Of a stretch of DNA of 64,000 bases, positions 60,916 to 64,000 are shown in pieces. Position numbers and translations under genes: made by a program. The notes under the pieces are model-generated. The model did not search any database, was not told where the DNA came from, and saw nothing but the letters and a program-made list of their open reading frames with translations. The stretch is from Muricoccus roseus (GTDB lineage Bacteria; Pseudomonadota; Alphaproteobacteria; Acetobacterales; Acetobacteraceae): NCBI RefSeq assembly GCF_900141905.1, contig NZ_FQZF01000018.1:54746-118745 (forward strand), read 5' to 3'. How positions within the stretch are numbered: position 1 is the stretch's first letter; every line of letters begins with the position of its first letter.

Positions 60916-61908
60916 ATGCGCCGCCTCGCCCTCGCGCTCCCCCTTCTCGCGGCCGGCCTGTTTCCGGCTGCCGCGCGGGCGGATGTGGTCTTCGTCATCA
61001 ACTCGCTGGATCCGGGAATCCAGGTGGTGGATGCGGCGACGCGGGCGGAGCTGCGGCAGATTCCCGTCCTGCGGGAGCCGCATCACCTGACCCTCTCCCC
61101 CGCCCGGGACGTGCTGCTGGTGGGCGATTCGGGCGGGAACGAGATCCTCTTCCTCGATCCCACCACGGGCGAGCTGCGCAAGCGGGAGCGGATCGCCAAT
61201 CCCTACAACCTGGAGTTCAGCCCGGACGGGAAGATGTTGGTCGTCACCGGCCTGCGCCGGGACCAGGTGGATATCTATGGCTGGGACGGGCCGAGCATGG
61301 GGCTGACCCTGGCCGCGCGGCTGAAGCCCGGCGACATGCCGAGCCACATCGCGTACCGGCCCGACAGCAAGGTGGTCTACGTCACGCTCCAGGGCAGCCG
61401 GGCCATCGCCGCGATCGACCTGGAGAAGCGGGAGATCGCCTGGAGCCTTCAGGTCGGGCGCGAGCCGGCCGGGATCATCTGGCACAACGGCAAGCTGCTG
61501 ATCGGCATCATGGGCGCGGACCATGTGGCGGTGGTGGATCCCGAGGCGCGGAAGGTGGAGCGGACGATCCGGGTCGGGCGCGGGGCGCATGCGCTGTTTC
61601 CCTCCCCCGGTGGCGGGCCGATCTATGTGACCAGCCGCGTGGACAGCCGCATCACGGCGCTGGACCCCCTCAGCCTGGAGGTGATGCGGACCTACGAGGT
61701 GCCGGGCGGGCCGGACTGCATCTCCTTCGACGAGCACGGGCGGCTCTGGACCACGCTGCGCTGGAACCGGCAGCTCGGCATGCTGGACCCGGAGACGGGG
61801 GAGGTGACCACCTCGCCGGTCGGGCGTTCGCCGCATGGCATCTTCTTCCGCAACCAGGGCCTCGTGCAGGCGCGCAACGAGACGCCGGCCGCGCCGGTGG
61901 CGCGCTGA
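60916..61908 (+). CDS. Secreted YncE-like beta-propeller protein
   Basis: This 330-aa protein has a signal peptide ('RLALALPLLAAGLFPAAARA', residues 3-22) and repeated blades of the YVTN/NHL type, for example 'LSPARDVLLVGDSGGNEI', 'FSPDGKMLVVTGLRRDQ' and 'YRPDSKVVYVTLQGSRAI'. It probably forms a periplasmic propeller with a binding role. The next gene starts four bases after its stop. Confidence 0.8.
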   Translation: MRRLALALPLLAAGLFPAAARADVVFVINSLDPGIQVVDAATRAELRQIPVLREPHHLTLSPARDVLLVGDSGGNEILFLDPTTGELRKRERIANPYNLEFSPDGKMLVVTGLRRDQVDIYGWDGPSMGLTLAARLKPGDMPSHIAYRPDSKVVYVTLQGSRAIAAIDLEKREIAWSLQVGREPAGIIWHNGKLLIGIMGADHVAVVDPEARKVERTIRVGRGAHALFPSPGGGPIYVTSRVDSRITALDPLSLEVMRTYEVPGGPDCISFDEHGRLWTTLRWNRQLGMLDPETGEVTTSPVGRSPHGIFFRNQGLVQARNETPAAPVAR

Positions 61909-61912
61909 GCCC

Positions 61913-62677
61913 ATGGCGGGCTGGCGTGGCGCCCTGCGGCGGGTGGTGCTGGGGGCGCTTGCGGCCCTGGTCGCCCTGCCGGCCGCGGCGCAGGGCTGCC
62001 GCGGCACGCTCTACCTGACGATCGACACGGGCTGGTCGCGCGAGGCGGAGGAGATCGCCGCCATCCTGCGGCGGCGCAATGTCCGCGCCACCCTTTTCGT
62101 GGCGGATGAGCCGAGCTTCCGGGGCGACCGGACGCTTTCCTCCGGCTGGGCGGAGTTCTGGCGCGCCCGGGCGGCGGAGGGGCATGTCTTCGCCAGCCAT
62201 ACCTGGCGGCACTGGTATTTCGCCGGGGATGCCGGGCCGGGGCGTGTCCGCTACGCCTCCCGCCGCTCCGGCGAGGGCTCGGAACTGCTGGACGGGGCGG
62301 CGCTCTGCGCGGAGCTGGAGCGGCCGGTGCAGGCGCTGCGGGCGATGGTGCCGGAGGCGAAGGTGCTGCCGCTCTGGCGCGCCCCGGGCGGGCGCACGAC
62401 GCCCGGCGCGGTCGCCATGGCGCGGCAGTGCGGGCTGGCCCATCAGGGCTGGACGGCCCATGGCTTCCTCGGCGACGAGCTGGATTCCGGCGCGCATCCG
62501 AACCGGGCCCTGCTGGCGCGGAACCTGGACGCCATCCGGGACGGCGAGGTGCTGGTGATGCATTGGGGCGTGCGCAGCCGGCGCGAGCCCTTCGCCGGAA
62601 TCCTGGAGCCGCTGATCGCCGGACTGCAGGAGCGTGGCTTCTGCTTCGATACGCTGCCCGCGGAGGGGAAGCGCTGA
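61913..62677 (+). CDS. Polysaccharide deacetylase family protein (CE4-like)
   Basis: This 254-aa protein starts at ATG 61913 with a signal peptide ('VVLGALAALVALPAAAQG'). NodB motif 1 reads 'LTIDTGWS', where the second Asp of the usual DD is Thr. Motif 2 is 'SHTWRH' and motif 3 'WRAPGGRTTP'; 'LVMHWG' supplies the late His. It may deacetylate a cell-surface glycan. The stop overlaps the next ATG (TGATG). Confidence 0.82.
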   Translation: MAGWRGALRRVVLGALAALVALPAAAQGCRGTLYLTIDTGWSREAEEIAAILRRRNVRATLFVADEPSFRGDRTLSSGWAEFWRARAAEGHVFASHTWRHWYFAGDAGPGRVRYASRRSGEGSELLDGAALCAELERPVQALRAMVPEAKVLPLWRAPGGRTTPGAVAMARQCGLAHQGWTAHGFLGDELDSGAHPNRALLARNLDAIRDGEVLVMHWGVRSRREPFAGILEPLIAGLQERGFCFDTLPAEGKR

Positions 62678-63630
62678 TGTTCGATTCCATCGTCCGTCTC
62701 TATGACGGCTTCACCAGCTGGCTGTTCCAGACCGCGGTCCAGCCCGCCCTCTATGCGGCGGGCATGATGGAATGGGCCGACGACGCCTTTTCCTGGATGG
62801 ACTTCTTCGTCTTCGGCCTCGTGCAGGTGGTGGTGGTCTATGCCATCTGCCGGCCGTTGGAGGCGTGGCGGCCGGTGGAGCGCTGGGAGGACCGGCGCGT
62901 GGTCTGGACCGATGTGGCCTACACGCTGCTCGCACGACTCGGCGTGCTGCCGCTGATGGCCTTCGTCATCCTGGCCGGCGTGCAGGCGCAGATAGCGGGC
63001 TGGATCGCCGATGCGGGCTATGTGGCGCCGACGCTGGAGACGCTGATCCCGGCGCTGGAGACGCGGCCGCTGCTCGCCTTCGCGCTCTACATCGTCATCC
63101 TCGATTTGGGCGAGTACTGGCGGCACCGGTTGCAGCACACCATTCCCTGGTGGTGGGCGCTGCATTCGATCCACCACGCCCAGGAGAAGATGACCTTCTG
63201 GACCGATGACCGGAATCACGTGATCGACGACATGATCGCGGCGCTCTGGTTCGGCGGGCTGGCGCTGCTCATCGGCGTGCCGCCGGGGCAGTTCCCGCTG
63301 ATCGTCATCATCCTCCGTGTCGCTGAAAGCCTTTCCCACGCGAATGTCCGGCTCTCCTTCGGCAAGCTCGGGGAGCGGCTGCTGGTCTCCCCGCGCTTCC
63401 ACCGCCTGCATCACGGCGTGCTCTCGGCGGGGGAGGAGGGGCGCAACTACGCCGTGCTCTTTCCGGTCTGGGACATGATCTTCCGCACGGGCGATTTCCG
63501 GCGCGACGTGTTCCCGCGCACGGGCGATCCGGAAGCCTCCGCCGCGCTGGTGACGGGCGGCTGGTGGCGGCAGCAGGTCGAGGGAACGCGGCGCTTCCTG
63601 ACGGCGCTGCGGGGCCGCCCGGCGCGTTAA
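62677..63630 (+). CDS. Sterol desaturase / fatty acid hydroxylase family protein
   Basis: This 317-aa membrane protein has the di-iron His boxes 'HRLQH', 'HSIHH' and 'RFHRLHH' plus 'NHVIDD', and about four to five hydrophobic segments. The family hydroxylates or desaturates lipids such as fatty acids, sphingolipids, carotenoids or hopanoid-type substrates. It is the third gene of the propeller-deacetylase operon. The substrate is not readable. Confidence 0.88.
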   Translation: MFDSIVRLYDGFTSWLFQTAVQPALYAAGMMEWADDAFSWMDFFVFGLVQVVVVYAICRPLEAWRPVERWEDRRVVWTDVAYTLLARLGVLPLMAFVILAGVQAQIAGWIADAGYVAPTLETLIPALETRPLLAFALYIVILDLGEYWRHRLQHTIPWWWALHSIHHAQEKMTFWTDDRNHVIDDMIAALWFGGLALLIGVPPGQFPLIVIILRVAESLSHANVRLSFGKLGERLLVSPRFHRLHHGVLSAGEEGRNYAVLFPVWDMIFRTGDFRRDVFPRTGDPEASAALVTGGWWRQQVEGTRRFLTALRGRPAR

Positions 63631-63971
63631 GCCGGGTGCCCCGCCGCCGGGGGAAGGCGGCGGGGTCTGGCCGTGGAAGGGGCCGGCGCGCCGGGGGTGG
63701 CGCGCCTGGGGGGCCTGGCCCCTCTGGGTGCTCCACGGCGCAGGGGTTTCGCCATGGGATCCACCGGGGGGAATCTAGGCGCCGGGGGTGTGCGCGCCCA
63801 TGACGCCTTGCCTATGGCTGGGATCGACGGCGGGCAGCGCGTGTCCCAGGGGCGGAAGGGCATTTCGCTCCTGCGGAATGATGGAACGCTTGCGTATTTA
63901 CCGTCGCCCCGCCGTGGCGATAAGGAAGGTGGAGATCCTCTGCGCCTGCGGGGGGTGAGCCAGGGGGTTGC
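63631..63971. other. Intergenic region with hairpin
   Basis: No credible gene is seen. A hairpin sits at the left end (63639-63665), and a small inverted repeat (TCGCC...GGCGA near 63903-63920) lies closer to the next gene. Confidence 0.45.
63639..63665 (+). terminator. Hairpin after the hydroxylase gene
   Basis: CCCCGCCGCC (63639-63648) pairs perfectly with GGCGGCGGGG (63656-63665) around a 7-base loop, eight bases after the stop. It has no T-run, so termination is probable rather than certain. Confidence 0.5.
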
Positions 63972-64000
63972 ATGCGCGTCGCGATGATCGGGGCCGGCTA
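63972..64000 (+). CDS. Start of a UDP-glucose/GDP-mannose dehydrogenase-like gene (partial)
   Basis: The last bases encode 'MRVAMIGAGY' from ATG 63972. This is the opening Rossmann motif typical of UDP-glucose 6-dehydrogenase (Ugd), where 'VGL' usually follows. Only ten residues are visible. If right, the enzyme makes UDP-glucuronate for polysaccharide synthesis. Confidence 0.5.

Noticed and set aside
1..64000. CRISPR arrays and insertion sequences
   Set aside because: No regularly spaced repeats and no transposase-like frame or terminal inverted repeats were found.

Overview
The window is high-GC DNA from an alphaproteobacterium. The gene families, the TTG/GTG starts, the paired Bug-type binding proteins and hydantoinase genes, and the style of the exopolysaccharide genes suggest an Acetobacteraceae member of the Roseomonas type. 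That assignment is inference from gene content; no rRNA is present.

Region 1 (1 to about 17.64 kb) is the right-hand part of a Mu-like, contractile-tail prophage. It enters at the end of a probable tape-measure gene. It continues with DNA circulation protein, baseplate hub, spike, GP46, baseplate J and DUF2313, then a 6 kb receptor-binding block (glycine-rich protein, an esterase-bearing tail spike, lectin-like and carbohydrate-binding proteins). A lysis module follows (TM/coiled-coil protein, holin candidate, muramidase). After that come accessory genes: hicBA, a Dam-type methylase, an SGNH hydrolase with a coupled 54-aa protein, a zinc-ribbon protein and three tiny overlapping genes. A GTTC-N7-GTTC site of alphaproteobacterial LexA type lies just upstream of that last operon. 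The prophage ends at a 3' tRNA fragment including CCA (17616-17643), the expected mark of tRNA-targeted integration.

Region 2 (17.7-29.3 kb) is chromosomal. It has a PAS-rich hybrid kinase coupled to an orphan ParD-like gene, several small hypothetical genes including an unlisted 56-aa lipoprotein, and a hyuA-hyuB-bug operon read divergently from a LysR regulator.

Region 3 (29.5-36.5 kb) is housekeeping: ffh-rpsP-rimM-trmD-rplS, then leuC-leuD-leuB.

Region 4 (36.5-52.5 kb) is a Wzx/Wzy-type exopolysaccharide locus: glycosyltransferases, priming phosphotransferase, GMC oxidoreductase, epimerase, Wzc-like co-polymerase with a degenerate P-loop, Wza-like lipoprotein, WecG/TagA/CpsF transferase, flippase, polymerase and a secreted GH10 glycanase. 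Two tRNA-Arg(ACG) genes, one strongly diverged, lie inside it. Two copies of a structured ~255-bp repeat separate convergent genes here.

Region 5 (52.6-64.0 kb) has an orphan Bug binding protein, a TRAP-type binding protein paired with a hybrid kinase, a serine hydrolase-dipeptidase operon, msrA-msrB, and a propeller-deacetylase-hydroxylase operon. The window closes on the first codons of what looks like a UDP-glucose dehydrogenase gene.
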